Origin: Streptomyces actuosus
Lineage (GTDB): Bacteria > Actinomycetota > Actinomycetes > Streptomycetales > Streptomycetaceae
Direction: 5' to 3'
NCBI RefSeq assembly: GCF_016921115.1
Contig: NZ_JAFFZS010000028.1
Location: 1 to 64,000, forward strand
Length of the DNA stretch: 64,000 nt
Shown: positions 39,750 through 48,303 of the stretch, piece by piece
How the letters are laid out: each line of letters begins with the position of its first letter
Position numbering within the stretch: the stretch's first letter is position 1
Made by a program: the position numbers and the translations under genes
The notes under the pieces: model-generated
What the model saw: only the letters and a program-made list of their open reading frames with translations
Told to the model about the DNA's origin: nothing
Database searches by the model: none

Positions 39750-41318
39750 GTGGCCCGGCGCCCCCTCCCCCGCATCCTGAGCACAGGCAGCACGCAGATC
39801 GCCCGGAGCCGGGAGCTGGCCCGGACGGCGACCGACAGCGCCACCGACGTCCTCCATCCACTGATCGCGATCACCCGCGGACTGCGCCGGCTGGCCTCGG
39901 CCGGGCGGCGCAGGTGGACCGAGACGCCCAAGGACAAGCGCGGACCGCTCCTGTTCCTGGTGGCGTCCGTGGTCCTGGTCGTGGCACTGGCGCCGTACGG
40001 ACCGCTGCTCGCCGTCATCACCCTGATGGCGGCGGCAGCCTGGCACGGCCGGGACCGCACCCCGCCCGCCCCCGAGGGACCCGACGAGTCCCAGACGCAG
40101 CGCCTGAAGTCGCTGTACGAGGCACTCGTCCCCTCCTTCTCCTCGGCCGAGGACCCCGCACCCCTGTACGGCCACGGCGGCGAGTGGGAGAAGGCGTTCC
40201 CCTCGTACGAGTTCGACGCGACGGGGCGCGTCACCCAGCTCCTGATCCGCTACCCCGCGTACTTCCCCGACGGGGAACCGGAGGCCCGCACACGCATCGA
40301 GCAGCTGCTCACCGCGAAATCGGGCCGCGGCCGGGAGTACCACTTCGCCTGGGACGAGGAGGGCAACGAGCTCACCGTCACGGTGCTGCCCCCACTGCCC
40401 ACCGACATCGCCGCCCAGCGCTTCGTCACCGCGCCGGGCGAGACGGTCCTCGGCTTCACCGATCCGCTCCAGGTGCAGCGCACCCTCCCCCTCGGCTACG
40501 GCGAGGAGCAGCGCGACGTCCCGCCAGTGGTCTGGCGCACCGGGATCCGCTCCACCGAGCCGCACCTGCTGGTCATGGGGCAGCCGGGCAGCGGCACCTC
40601 GACTCTGCTGCGCTCCGTCGCGCTCCAGGCCCTGCAGTACGGCGACGTCCTCGTCGTCGAGGGCGGCGGCACCGGCGAGTACGCCTGCCTGGCCGGCCGG
40701 GACGGCGTCCTGGCCGTCGAGTGCGGGCTGTCGGGGGCGCTGGCCAGTCTGGAGTGGGCGGCCACGGAGGTGGAGCGCCGACTGATCACCGCCAACCAGG
40801 CCCGCCAGGAGGGCCTGCTTGCGCCGGAGGACACCAGGCGACCGCTGTGGATCCTCGTGGACCGCCCGAGCACCTTCTCCCATCTGGCCGCCACCGACAG
40901 CCGCAAGGACCCGCAGTCCCTGCTCCAGGTGCCGCTGCGGCACGGCCGGGCCGCCGGCGTCACCGTGGTCGTGGCCGAGCAGTTCGACAGCGCCGACGCG
41001 CTGAGCGACGCGGTCCGGCAGCACACCCGAGCGCGGGTCGTCCTCGGGCCGGCGACGGGCGAACAGCTGGAGGCGGTGCTGGGTGCGCGCCCGCACACCA
41101 CACCGGTCGCGCAGGTGCCGCCGGGACGCGGGTACGCGCGCCTGGGAGGCGGGCCCGTGCATCGGCTCCAGGTCCCGGCCACCCCGGACCCGTACGACGA
41201 CGCCACCAGCGACGCACACCGGCAGGCCGTGCTGGAGCTGCTGCCGCCGAGGACGACGCCGGCGGACGGCGAGACGGTACCGGTCCCCACCGAGGCAGCC
41301 GTCGCGGAGACGTCGTAG
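39750..41318 (+). CDS. FtsK/SpoIIIE-like membrane protein with altered P-loop
   Basis: This 522-residue protein has a basic N-terminus and two membrane helices (about 66-100, LLFLVASVVLVVALAPYGPL and following). A RecA-type domain follows (about 270-460) that resembles the FtsK/SpoIIIE/TraB motor. The Walker A motif reads GQPGSGTSTLL: the essential Lys is Thr (ACC). The Walker B region WILVDRPS has Asp but no following Glu. ATP turnover is thus doubtful. GAGGAG precedes GTG 39750. It lies in an operon with the 64-residue membrane protein. A role at septa or in DNA movement would be inference only. Confidence 0.8.
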   Translation: MARRPLPRILSTGSTQIARSRELARTATDSATDVLHPLIAITRGLRRLASAGRRRWTETPKDKRGPLLFLVASVVLVVALAPYGPLLAVITLMAAAAWHGRDRTPPAPEGPDESQTQRLKSLYEALVPSFSSAEDPAPLYGHGGEWEKAFPSYEFDATGRVTQLLIRYPAYFPDGEPEARTRIEQLLTAKSGRGREYHFAWDEEGNELTVTVLPPLPTDIAAQRFVTAPGETVLGFTDPLQVQRTLPLGYGEEQRDVPPVVWRTGIRSTEPHLLVMGQPGSGTSTLLRSVALQALQYGDVLVVEGGGTGEYACLAGRDGVLAVECGLSGALASLEWAATEVERRLITANQARQEGLLAPEDTRRPLWILVDRPSTFSHLAATDSRKDPQSLLQVPLRHGRAAGVTVVVAEQFDSADALSDAVRQHTRARVVLGPATGEQLEAVLGARPHTTPVAQVPPGRGYARLGGGPVHRLQVPATPDPYDDATSDAHRQAVLELLPPRTTPADGETVPVPTEAAVAETS

Positions 41319-41327
41319 GCACGGATC

Positions 41328-41370
41328 GCGGGAGCCGCCGGGCGTGACCCACGCCCCCGGCGGCTCCCGC
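41328..41370. terminator. bidirectional terminator
   Basis: A perfect 15-bp stem (GCGGGAGCCGCCGGG / CCCGGCGGCTCCCGC) lies between the stop of the FtsK-like gene and the stop of the convergent MocR gene, and can end both transcripts. Confidence 0.85.
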
Positions 41371-41387
41371 GCGTGCGAGGCCCCGGC

Positions 41388-42887
41388 TCACGCCACGAAC
41401 GTCCGCGGTGCCCCCGTGCCCGCCGTGCCCCCGCTCTCCACCAGCCGGGCCGCCGCCGCGAGGCGGACCGCCGCCTCCTCCGCCACCGCGCCGCCCACGG
41501 TGAACGGCAGCCGCACATACCCCTCGAAGGCGCCGTCCACTCCGAAGCGAGGACCGGACGGGACCCGGACCCCCACCCTCTCCCCGGCCTCCGCCAGGCG
41601 CGAGCCGGACAGCCCCCCGGCGCGCACCCACAGCGTGAGGCCGCCGCCGGGCACGTCGAACTCCCACGTCGGCAGCTCGCGCCGGACCGCGGCGACGAGG
41701 GCGTCCCGGTTCTCCCGGGCCTGGGCGCGCCGCAGTTCCACGGCCTGCTCCCAGCCGCCGCTGCTGAAGAGCCAGTTCACCGCCAGCTGCTCCAGCACCG
41801 GCGTGCCCAGGTCGGCGTAGGCGCGGGCGGACACCAGACTGCGGATCACGTCGGGGGCGGCACGCACCCAGCCGATGCGCATGCCCGCCCAGAAGGCCTT
41901 GCTGGCCGAGCCGACGGTGATCACCGTGGAACCGGCGGGGTCGAAGCCGCAGACGGGCCGCGGCACCGAGACGTCCTCGTCGAGCCACAGCTCGCTCATC
42001 GTCTCGTCCGCGACCAGCACGGTCCCGGCCGAGCGGGCCGCCTCCACCAGCCCCCGGCGCTGGTCCTCGTCGGCGAGGGCGCCGGTGGGGTTGTGGAAGT
42101 CGGCGACCACGTAGGCGATCCGCGGCGCCGCGTCCCGCAGCACCTGGCGCCACCGGTCCAGGTCCCATCCGGTGAGGCCCTCGGCCATCGCGACGGGCAC
42201 CAGCCGCGCCCCGGCCTCCCGCATGAGCTGGAGGATGTTGGCGTACGACGGGGACTCCACGGCGATCCGCTCCCCGCGCCCCCCGAACAGGTGGCAGATG
42301 GCGTCGATGGCGCCCATCGCCCCCGTGGTGACCATGATCTGCTCGGGCATGGTGGGAATCCCGCGCGCGGTGTAGCGCTCGGCGATCATCTCCCGCAGCG
42401 CCGGCAGACCGGCCGGGTAGTCGCCGTGCGTGTGGGCGTACGGGGGGAGCTCCTCCAGGGCGCCCTGCACGGCACGGGTGAGCCAGGGCTCGGGCGCGGG
42501 CAGGGCGGCGCAGCCCAGGTCGATCACCGAGCCCAGGGCCTCAGGGGGCAGCGGCTCCAGACCGCGGGCCGGGAGGGGGTTCCCCGCCGGTACGGCCGTC
42601 CAGCTGCCGGCGCCGCGCCGGGACTCCAGGAAGCCCTCCGCGCGCAGCGCCTCGTATGCGGCGGCCACCGTGGTGCGGCTGACGGACAGGGCCAGCGCGA
42701 GCTCGCGCTCGGCGGGCAGCCGGGCGGCCACGGGGACGCGCCCTTCGAGCACGAGCAGCCGGATGCCGTCGGCGAGGGCGCGGTAGGCGGGCGGGCGGCG
42801 CGTGCCGGGGCCCGCGGGCCGGTCCTGCTGGGACGTGAGCAGCCGGGCGAGCTGCGAGGCACCCACTGCAGAGGTCCACTGCGCCAT
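41388..42887 (-). CDS. MocR-type regulator (GntR helix-turn-helix plus aminotransferase domain)
   Basis: This 499-residue protein fuses a GntR winged helix (about 35-100, with ARLPAERELALALSVSRTTV) to a fold-type-I aminotransferase domain (about 130-490). The PLP lysine lies in ITVGSASKAFWAGMRIGW, and VADFHNPTGAL and VLVADETMSEL hold further cofactor residues. MocR proteins sense PLP or amino compounds. The divergent yczE-like gene is the usual partner and probable target (compare the YczR-YczE pairing). Start ATG 42887 (MAQWTSAVGASQLARLL) is chosen; the codons upstream look untranslated. Confidence 0.92.
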   Translation of the reverse strand: MAQWTSAVGASQLARLLTSQQDRPAGPGTRRPPAYRALADGIRLLVLEGRVPVAARLPAERELALALSVSRTTVAAAYEALRAEGFLESRRGAGSWTAVPAGNPLPARGLEPLPPEALGSVIDLGCAALPAPEPWLTRAVQGALEELPPYAHTHGDYPAGLPALREMIAERYTARGIPTMPEQIMVTTGAMGAIDAICHLFGGRGERIAVESPSYANILQLMREAGARLVPVAMAEGLTGWDLDRWRQVLRDAAPRIAYVVADFHNPTGALADEDQRRGLVEAARSAGTVLVADETMSELWLDEDVSVPRPVCGFDPAGSTVITVGSASKAFWAGMRIGWVRAAPDVIRSLVSARAYADLGTPVLEQLAVNWLFSSGGWEQAVELRRAQARENRDALVAAVRRELPTWEFDVPGGGLTLWVRAGGLSGSRLAEAGERVGVRVPSGPRFGVDGAFEGYVRLPFTVGGAVAEEAAVRLAAAARLVESGGTAGTGAPRTFVA

Positions 42888-42992
42888 GATTACCAGTCCA
42901 CCTTCCCCGAATTGGCCATGGATGGCGTCTCTTTCCAAGCCACAGAGTGACATGCGTCAGGCCACCACCACCATCCGGGGGCACCTTTGTCC

Positions 42993-43649
42993 ATGCCAGA
43001 ACGTCCGGACCGCGCCGCTCGGCGCCTGGTCCAGCTCTTCCTCGGCCTGGCGCTGTACGGCGCCAGCTCCGCTCTCCTGGTCCGCGCGAACCTCGGGCTG
43101 GAGCCGTGGAACGTCCTCCACCAGGGCCTCGCGGAGCTCAGCGGCCTGACCATCGGCGTGGTGTCCATCATCGTGGGCGCGGCGGTGCTGCTGCTGTGGA
43201 TCCCGCTGCGCCAGCGCCCCGGCCTCGGCACCGTCGCCAACGTCTTCGCCGTCGGCCTGGCCATGGACGGCACCCTCGCGCTCGTCCCCGGGGTCCACGG
43301 CCTCGCCGTGCGGATCCCCCTCCTGCTGGCCGGCATCCTGCTGAACGGCGTGGCCACCGGCCTGTACATCGCCGCCCGGTTCGGTCCGGGCCCCCGCGAC
43401 GGGCTGATGACGGGGCTGCACCGGTGCACCGGCCGCTCGATCCGCCTGATGCGCACGACGGTGGAGGTGGCGGTCGTGGTCACCGGCTTCGCCCTGGGCG
43501 GCACCATCGGCATGGGCACCCTGCTGTACGCCGTGGCGATCGGCCCGCTCGCCCAGGTGTTCCTGCGGCTGTTCGCCGTCCCGCCGGCATCGGGCGGCAG
43601 CACGATCGTTGCCACCGGGACACCCCGGGGAGCGATACTGCGTCGGTGA
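42993..43649 (+). CDS. yczE: YczE-family membrane protein
   Basis: This 218-residue integral membrane protein has about five helices (from LVQLFLGLALYGASSALL near residue 12 to LLYAVAIGPLAQVFL near 185). It shows the family motif NLGLEPWNVLHQGL and the segment FGPGPRDGLMTGLH. YczE/YitT-like proteins are putative transporters or channels of unknown substrate. It is divergent from a MocR regulator, the standard arrangement. ATG 42993 is chosen; TTG 42987 has GGGGG at closer spacing and is possible. Its stop overlaps the phosphodiesterase start (GTGA). Confidence 0.88.
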   Translation: MPERPDRAARRLVQLFLGLALYGASSALLVRANLGLEPWNVLHQGLAELSGLTIGVVSIIVGAAVLLLWIPLRQRPGLGTVANVFAVGLAMDGTLALVPGVHGLAVRIPLLLAGILLNGVATGLYIAARFGPGPRDGLMTGLHRCTGRSIRLMRTTVEVAVVVTGFALGGTIGMGTLLYAVAIGPLAQVFLRLFAVPPASGGSTIVATGTPRGAILRR

Positions 43650-44413
43650 CCACCCTGATACGCCATCCCTACCTCGACCATCCCGGCCCCATCCCCTTCG
43701 CCCACCGCGGCGGGACGGCGGACGGCCTGGAGAACACCGCGGCGCAGTTCCGGCGGGCGGTCGAGGCGGGCTACCGCTACATCGAGACCGACGTGCACGT
43801 CACCCGCGACGGCAGGCTGGTCGCCTTCCACGACGCGACGCTGGACCGGGTGACGGACGGCGCCGGGCGGATCGCCGATCTGCCGTGGGCGGACGTGCGG
43901 CAGGCGCGCGTGGCGGGCCGGGAGCCGGTGCCGCTCTTCGAGGAACTGCTGGAGACCTTCCCCGAGGTGCGCTGGAACGTCGACCTCAAGGCCGAGTCGA
44001 CGCTGCGTCCCTTCCTGGACCTTCTCGCCCGTGCGAACGCCTGGGACCGGATCTGCGTCGGCTCGTTCTCCGAAGCGCGCGTGGTGCGCGCCCAGCGGCT
44101 CGCCGGTCCCCGCCTGGCCACGTCGTACGGCACCCGGGGCGTGCTCGGCCTGCGGCTGCGCTCCTGGGGACTGCCCGTGGCTCCGCGCCGCTCGGCGGTG
44201 GCCGCGCAGGTGCCCGAGACGCAGTCCGGCGTCCCGGTGGTCGACGCGCGGTTCGTCCGGGCGGCGCACGCGCACGGGCTGCAGGTGCACGTGTGGACCG
44301 TCAACGAATCCGATCGGATGCACCGGCTCCTGGACCTGGGGGTCGATGGCATCATGACCGATCACATCGACACGTTGCGCGAGGTCATGCAGGAGCGCGG
44401 CGTCTGGGCCTGA
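43646..44413 (+). CDS. glycerophosphodiester phosphodiesterase
   Basis: This 255-residue TIM-barrel enzyme of the GDPD family cleaves glycerophosphodiesters to glycerol 3-phosphate and an alcohol. The catalytic and metal residues lie in FAHRGGTADGLENT (His-Arg and Glu-Asn), YIETDVHVTRDG (Glu, Asp), VAFHDATLDRVTDG (His) and NVDLKAES (Asp, Lys). There is no signal peptide, so it acts in the cytosol. GTG 43646 overlaps the yczE stop, giving translational coupling. The gap to the MFS gene is 63 bp. Confidence 0.93.
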   Translation: MTTLIRHPYLDHPGPIPFAHRGGTADGLENTAAQFRRAVEAGYRYIETDVHVTRDGRLVAFHDATLDRVTDGAGRIADLPWADVRQARVAGREPVPLFEELLETFPEVRWNVDLKAESTLRPFLDLLARANAWDRICVGSFSEARVVRAQRLAGPRLATSYGTRGVLGLRLRSWGLPVAPRRSAVAAQVPETQSGVPVVDARFVRAAHAHGLQVHVWTVNESDRMHRLLDLGVDGIMTDHIDTLREVMQERGVWA

Positions 44414-44476
44414 CCGCCCGGGCGGCGCCCCGCCACCCTTGCCACGGACATCTTCGGCGGGGAAGCGAGGGCACGG

Positions 44477-45823
44477 GTGGACACCGAGACCGTGCGGACA
44501 ACGACGGCCGGCGAGGCCGCGGACCGGCGGCGCGAGCAGCGCGGCTGGTACTTCTACGACTGGGCGTGCTCCGTCTACTCGACGAGCGTGCTCACCGTGT
44601 TCCTGGGTCCTTATCTGACCTCGATCGCGAAGTCGGCCGCGGACGCGGACGGGTACGTCCACCCGCTGGGCATCCCGGTGCGCGCGGGGTCGTTCTTCGC
44701 CTACTCGGTGTCCCTGTCCGTGATCGTCGCCGTTCTGGTGATGCCCCTGGTGGGCGCCGCCGCCGACCGCAGCGGGCGCAAGAAGCCGCTGCTGGGCGCC
44801 GCCGCGTACACCGGCGCCGCGGCGACCACGGGCATGTTCTTCCTCGGCGGCGACCGCTACTTGCTGGGCGGTGTGCTGCTGGTGGTGGCGAACGCCGCCC
44901 AGTCGGTGGCGATGATGCTGTACAACTCCTACCTGCCGCAGATCGCCCCGCCCGAGGAACGCGACGCGGTCTCCTCCCGCGGCTGGGCCTTCGGGTACGC
45001 GGCGGGCTCGCTGATGCTCGTGGTGAACCTGGCCCTGTACCTGGGCCACGACAGCTTCGGGGTCTCGGAGACCGCAGCCGTCCGCATCTGCCTGGCCTCG
45101 GCGGGTTTGTGGTGGGGCGCCTTCGCACTGGTGCCGCTGAGCCGGCTGCGCGACCGGCGGGTCCCGGCGCGGGAGGGCGCCCTGCCGGGGATGCGGCAGC
45201 TGGCCGCGACCGTGCGTGACATGCGCCGCCACCCGCTCACGCTGGCCTTCCTGCTGGCCTACCTGATCTACAACGACGGCATCCAGACGGTGATCTCGCA
45301 GGCCTCGGTGTACGGCTCGGAGGAGCTGGGCCTCGGCCAGTCGACCCTCATCGCCGCGGTGCTGCTGGTGCAGGTGCTGGCGGTGGCGGGGGCGCTGGCG
45401 ATGGGCCGGCTGGCGCGCACGTACGGCGCGAAGCGGACGATCCTCGGCTCGCTGGTGGCCTGGACGGTCACGCTCGGCGCCGGGTACTTCCTGCCGGCCG
45501 GGGTGCCGGTCTGGTTCTTCGTGCTCGCGGCCGGTATCGGGCTCGTGCTGGGCGGCAGCCAGGCTCTGTCCCGCTCGCTCTTCTCCCACCTCGTGCCGCC
45601 GGGCAAGGAGGCCGAGTACTTCTCCGCGTACGAGATGAGCGACCGCGGCATGAGCTGGCTGGGCCCGCTGCTGTTCGGGCTCACCTACCAGCTGACCGGG
45701 AGCTACCGGGACGCGATCATCTCCCTGGTGGCGTTCTTCGTGATCGGGTTCGTGCTGCTCGCACGTGTCCCGGTACGGCGTGCGATCGGCGACGCGGGGA
45801 ATCCGGTTCCCGAGAGGATTTAG
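44477..45823 (+). CDS. MFS transporter (UMF1/Atg22-like)
   Basis: This 448-residue permease has 12 predicted helices. The N-terminal RGWYFYDWACSVYSTSVLTV, with the Tyr-Asp-Trp-Ala segment, and PEERDAVSSRGWAFGYAAGS are typical of the UMF1 (vacuole effluxer Atg22-like) subgroup of the major facilitator superfamily. The MFS loop motif is AAADRSGRKKP. The substrate is unknown; amino-acid efflux is known for Atg22 relatives. The start is GTG 44477 behind GCGAGGG. It probably shares a transcript with the phosphodiesterase gene. Confidence 0.9.
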   Translation: MDTETVRTTTAGEAADRRREQRGWYFYDWACSVYSTSVLTVFLGPYLTSIAKSAADADGYVHPLGIPVRAGSFFAYSVSLSVIVAVLVMPLVGAAADRSGRKKPLLGAAAYTGAAATTGMFFLGGDRYLLGGVLLVVANAAQSVAMMLYNSYLPQIAPPEERDAVSSRGWAFGYAAGSLMLVVNLALYLGHDSFGVSETAAVRICLASAGLWWGAFALVPLSRLRDRRVPAREGALPGMRQLAATVRDMRRHPLTLAFLLAYLIYNDGIQTVISQASVYGSEELGLGQSTLIAAVLLVQVLAVAGALAMGRLARTYGAKRTILGSLVAWTVTLGAGYFLPAGVPVWFFVLAAGIGLVLGGSQALSRSLFSHLVPPGKEAEYFSAYEMSDRGMSWLGPLLFGLTYQLTGSYRDAIISLVAFFVIGFVLLARVPVRRAIGDAGNPVPERI

Positions 45824-46014
45824 CGCTCCGGACGAAAGGGCGGTAGTGTACGCGTTTGGCCTGCCAGGCGTACCGTTACTGCGCGTCAAAGATGACGAGG
45901 CGCTGGGTGACATCCACTAGCAGACGTGACAAACCGGGCGCCGGTGGGTACGGACTGGTTGACAAGGCTGCGGCTACGACGGCGACGCATGACCCGGAAC
46001 GGGACATCGGAACG

Positions 46015-46040
46015 GGAATCTTTACCGCCGACCGGACGTT
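46015..46040 (+). promoter_or_regulatory. sigma-R promoter of rbpA
   Basis: GGAAT (46015-46019) and GTT (46038-46040), separated by exactly 18 bp, match the sigma-R consensus GGAAT-N18-GTT of Streptomyces. Sigma-R governs the thiol-oxidative stress response and rbpA is a known member of its regulon. The start of transcription would be near 46047, giving a leader of about 55 nt. Another, vegetative promoter may lie in 45824-46014 but could not be defined. Confidence 0.88.
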
Positions 46041-46101
46041 GACCGGATGACGACGACAGCGACACCTGTCCTGTGGGCGACAAGCCCGGGAGGCACGATT
46101 C

Positions 46102-46476
46102 ATGAGTGAGCGAGCTCTTCGCGGCACGCGCCTCGTGGTGACCAGCTACGAGACGGACCGCGGCATCGACCTGGCCCCGCGCCAGGCCGTGGAGTACGCA
46201 TGCGAGAAGGGGCACCGGTTCGAGATGCCCTTCTCGGTCGAGGCGGAGATCCCGCCGGAGTGGGAGTGCAAGGTCTGTGGAGCCCAGGCACTCCTCGTGG
46301 ACGGCGACGGGCCCGAGGAGAAGAAGGGCAAGCCCGCGCGTACGCACTGGGACATGTTGATGGAGCGGCGCACCCGCGAGGAACTCGAAGAGGTCCTCGA
46401 GGAGCGGCTTGCGGTTCTCCGCTCGGGGGCGATGAACCTCGCGGTCCATCCCCGCGACAGCCGCAAGAGCGCCTAG
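46102..46476 (+). CDS. rbpA: RNA polymerase-binding protein RbpA
   Basis: This 124-residue protein binds RNA polymerase and the principal sigma factor HrdB and stimulates open-complex formation at housekeeping promoters. The zinc site residues Cys34, His38, Cys56 and Cys59 are all present (YACEKGHRF and EWECKVCG). The C-terminal sigma-interaction domain includes THWDMLMERRTREELEEVLE. The protein is well matched to the S. coelicolor form in length. A sigma-R promoter lies upstream and a 22-bp-stem terminator follows. Confidence 0.97.
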   Translation: MSERALRGTRLVVTSYETDRGIDLAPRQAVEYACEKGHRFEMPFSVEAEIPPEWECKVCGAQALLVDGDGPEEKKGKPARTHWDMLMERRTREELEEVLEERLAVLRSGAMNLAVHPRDSRKSA

Positions 46477-46510
46477 TCCCGACACGGCTCGGACGGGTCA
46501 CAGCACCACG

Positions 46511-46563
46511 CAGAGGACCGCGGGTGCCGTACATGCTTCACGTACGGCACCCGCGGTCCTCTG
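46511..46563 (+). terminator. terminator of rbpA, 22-bp perfect stem
   Basis: Arms CAGAGGACCGCGGGTGCCGT+AC and its exact complement form a 22-bp stem with a 9-nt loop, 34 bp after the rbpA stop. It is the longest perfect stem I noticed in this window. Confidence 0.9.
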
Positions 46564-46874
46564 TGCTTCGGCATGCCCTGATCCACCGCTCCGGCCGCCG
46601 GGGGCGGGGCCGCGGTCGACGACAGTGGAGGGCCGGGTCACCGCGGTCCGCGCGCGGATCACCGCACCCGCCCCCACCGGTGCGTCGGCTGCCCCGTGCG
46701 GTCACCCCCCGGTCCCCGGGGCGAGGGGTCACCGGCAGGCGGGGGCGGGCACCGCGCCGGACCCAGCGGGAAGTCCGTCGGACGGTGGCGTGCACGCGTC
46801 GTCGCGCCGTCCCCCGCGGGGGGTCGGTGTGCGCGGAGCAGCGCGCGGGGCGGCACCGGCATGCCGGAAGAAGG
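46564..46874. other. gene-free stretch between the rbpA terminator and fxsA
   Basis: About 310 bp of very GC-rich DNA. Open frames are Arg/Pro-rich without ribosome-binding sites and look like chance frames. No inverted repeat of terminator quality for fxsA was noticed. Confidence 0.4.
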
Positions 46875-47438
46875 TCAACGCGTCAGCGGCGGCCGGGGCT
46901 CCTGCGGGGCGTCGTCCGGCTCCTCGTCGTGCCGGACGACCTCACCCTGGACGACCTTGCCGTCCGGGCGGTGGATGCGCGCCTGCTGGAAGGCGCCGCC
47001 GAAGCTGCCGGGGGCCGCGGCCCGCAGCCGGCGGTCGAAAGTGCGCTCGGCCCGCCGTCCCAGCGCCTTCTGGACCGGCGGAACCAGCAGGAGCAGGCCG
47101 ACCGCGTCCGAGACGAGGCCCGGCACCATCAGCAGCAGGCCGCCGAGCATCATGAAACCGTTGCCGCTGCTGCCCACCGGCGAGCCACCGCTCTGGAACG
47201 CCGCGTTGAGGCTCTGGAAGGCGCGCCGCCCGGCCCGCTTCACCACCACGGTGCCGAGGACCAGGCCGGCGAGCAGCAGGAAGAACACCGTCAGCCCGCT
47301 CGTCGCGCCCGCGACCAGGGTCAGCAGCCAGATCTCCAGCACCACCCACACGGCGATGCCGAGCGGCAGGAAGGTGCGCAGCCGGGAGCGGCGGGGCCGG
47401 GCCGCGGGGCCGGGAGGAGTCGAAGCGCCAGTCGTCAT
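46875..47438 (-). CDS. FxsA family membrane protein
   Basis: This 187-residue protein has an FxsA domain. Two helices (about 21-42 and 47-65, with LEIWLLTLVAGATSGLTVFF between them) are followed by VVKRAGRRAFQSLNAAF, a further helical pair around GFMMLGGLLLMVPGLVSDAVG, and the cytosolic LVPPVQKALGRR. FxsA family members are inner-membrane proteins, best known for easing phage exclusion in E. coli; the role in actinobacteria is unknown. The C-terminal tail is acidic and Pro-rich. It lies 46 bp downstream of the ppm1 stop, on the same strand. Confidence 0.88.
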   Translation of the reverse strand: MTTGASTPPGPAARPRRSRLRTFLPLGIAVWVVLEIWLLTLVAGATSGLTVFFLLLAGLVLGTVVVKRAGRRAFQSLNAAFQSGGSPVGSSGNGFMMLGGLLLMVPGLVSDAVGLLLLVPPVQKALGRRAERTFDRRLRAAAPGSFGGAFQQARIHRPDGKVVQGEVVRHDEEPDDAPQEPRPPLTR

Positions 47439-47484
47439 GCATCCAGTGTGCCCGGACCCGACTCAATGGGCGACAAGCGGGTGA

Positions 47485-48303
47485 TCAGCCCTTGCTGTGC
47501 GGCTCCGGCGACGCCGGCTTCGCCTTGCCGGTGATCTTCTCGACCCGCTCCCCCACGCCCCACGCCGTGACCCGCCACAGCGCCTCCACGAGGATGTCGC
47601 GGCTCATCTTGGAGTCGCCCAGTTCGCGCTCGACGAAGGTGATGGGGACCTCGACGACGTGGTAACCGGCCTTGACGGCACGGCGCGCCAGGTCGACCTG
47701 GAAGCAGTAGCCCTGGGAGGCGACGTCGTCGAGCCCCAGCCCCCGGAGGGTCTCGGCGCGGAAGGCGCGGAAGCCGCCGGTGATGTCGCGCAGCGGCAGG
47801 TCGAGCGCGAGGCGGGAGTAGAGGCTGCCGCCGCGGGAGATGAACTCGCGGGACTTGGGCCAGTTCACCACCCGGCCGCCGGGTACCCAGCGGGAGCCGA
47901 GCACCAGGTCCGCGCCCTTGAGCGCGGTCAGCAGGCGGGGCAGTTCCTCGGGCTGGTGGGAGCCGTCGGCGTCCATCTCGACGAGGACGCCGTAGTCGTG
48001 CTCCATGCCCCAGCGGAAGCCCGCGAGGTAGGCGGCACCCAGGCCCTCCTTGCCTCTGCGGTGCAGGACGTGCACCTGGTCGTCGTCGGCGGCCAGTTCG
48101 TCCGCGAGCTTGCCGGTGCCGTCCGGGCTGTTGTCGTCGGCCACGAGGACGTGCGCGTCGGGGACCGCCTTCCGCACCCGGCCGACGACGGCCTTGATGT
48201 TCTCCGCCTCGTTGTAGGTCGGGATGATCACCAATGCCGTGCCGAGCGGACCGAACTGCCTCCCCTGGGCCTTCGCCGCGAGGGTCCCGTCGCCGTCGTT
48301 CAC
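47485..48303 (-). CDS. ppm1: polyprenol-phosphate mannosyltransferase (dolichol-phosphate mannose synthase type)
   Basis: This 272-residue GT2 enzyme transfers mannose from GDP-mannose to polyprenol phosphate at the cytosolic membrane face, supplying protein O-mannosylation and lipid mannosylation. VIIPTYNEAENIKAVVGRV, VADDNSPDGTG and the metal-binding EMDADGSHQPEEL are intact, followed by SRWVPGG and DITGGFRAF. There is no C-terminal transmembrane or Lnt-like acyltransferase domain, as in S. coelicolor Ppm1, unlike the mycobacterial fusion. GTG 48303 follows GAAGGGG at good spacing. Confidence 0.93.
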   Translation of the reverse strand: MNDGDGTLAAKAQGRQFGPLGTALVIIPTYNEAENIKAVVGRVRKAVPDAHVLVADDNSPDGTGKLADELAADDDQVHVLHRRGKEGLGAAYLAGFRWGMEHDYGVLVEMDADGSHQPEELPRLLTALKGADLVLGSRWVPGGRVVNWPKSREFISRGGSLYSRLALDLPLRDITGGFRAFRAETLRGLGLDDVASQGYCFQVDLARRAVKAGYHVVEVPITFVERELGDSKMSRDILVEALWRVTAWGVGERVEKITGKAKPASPEPHSKG

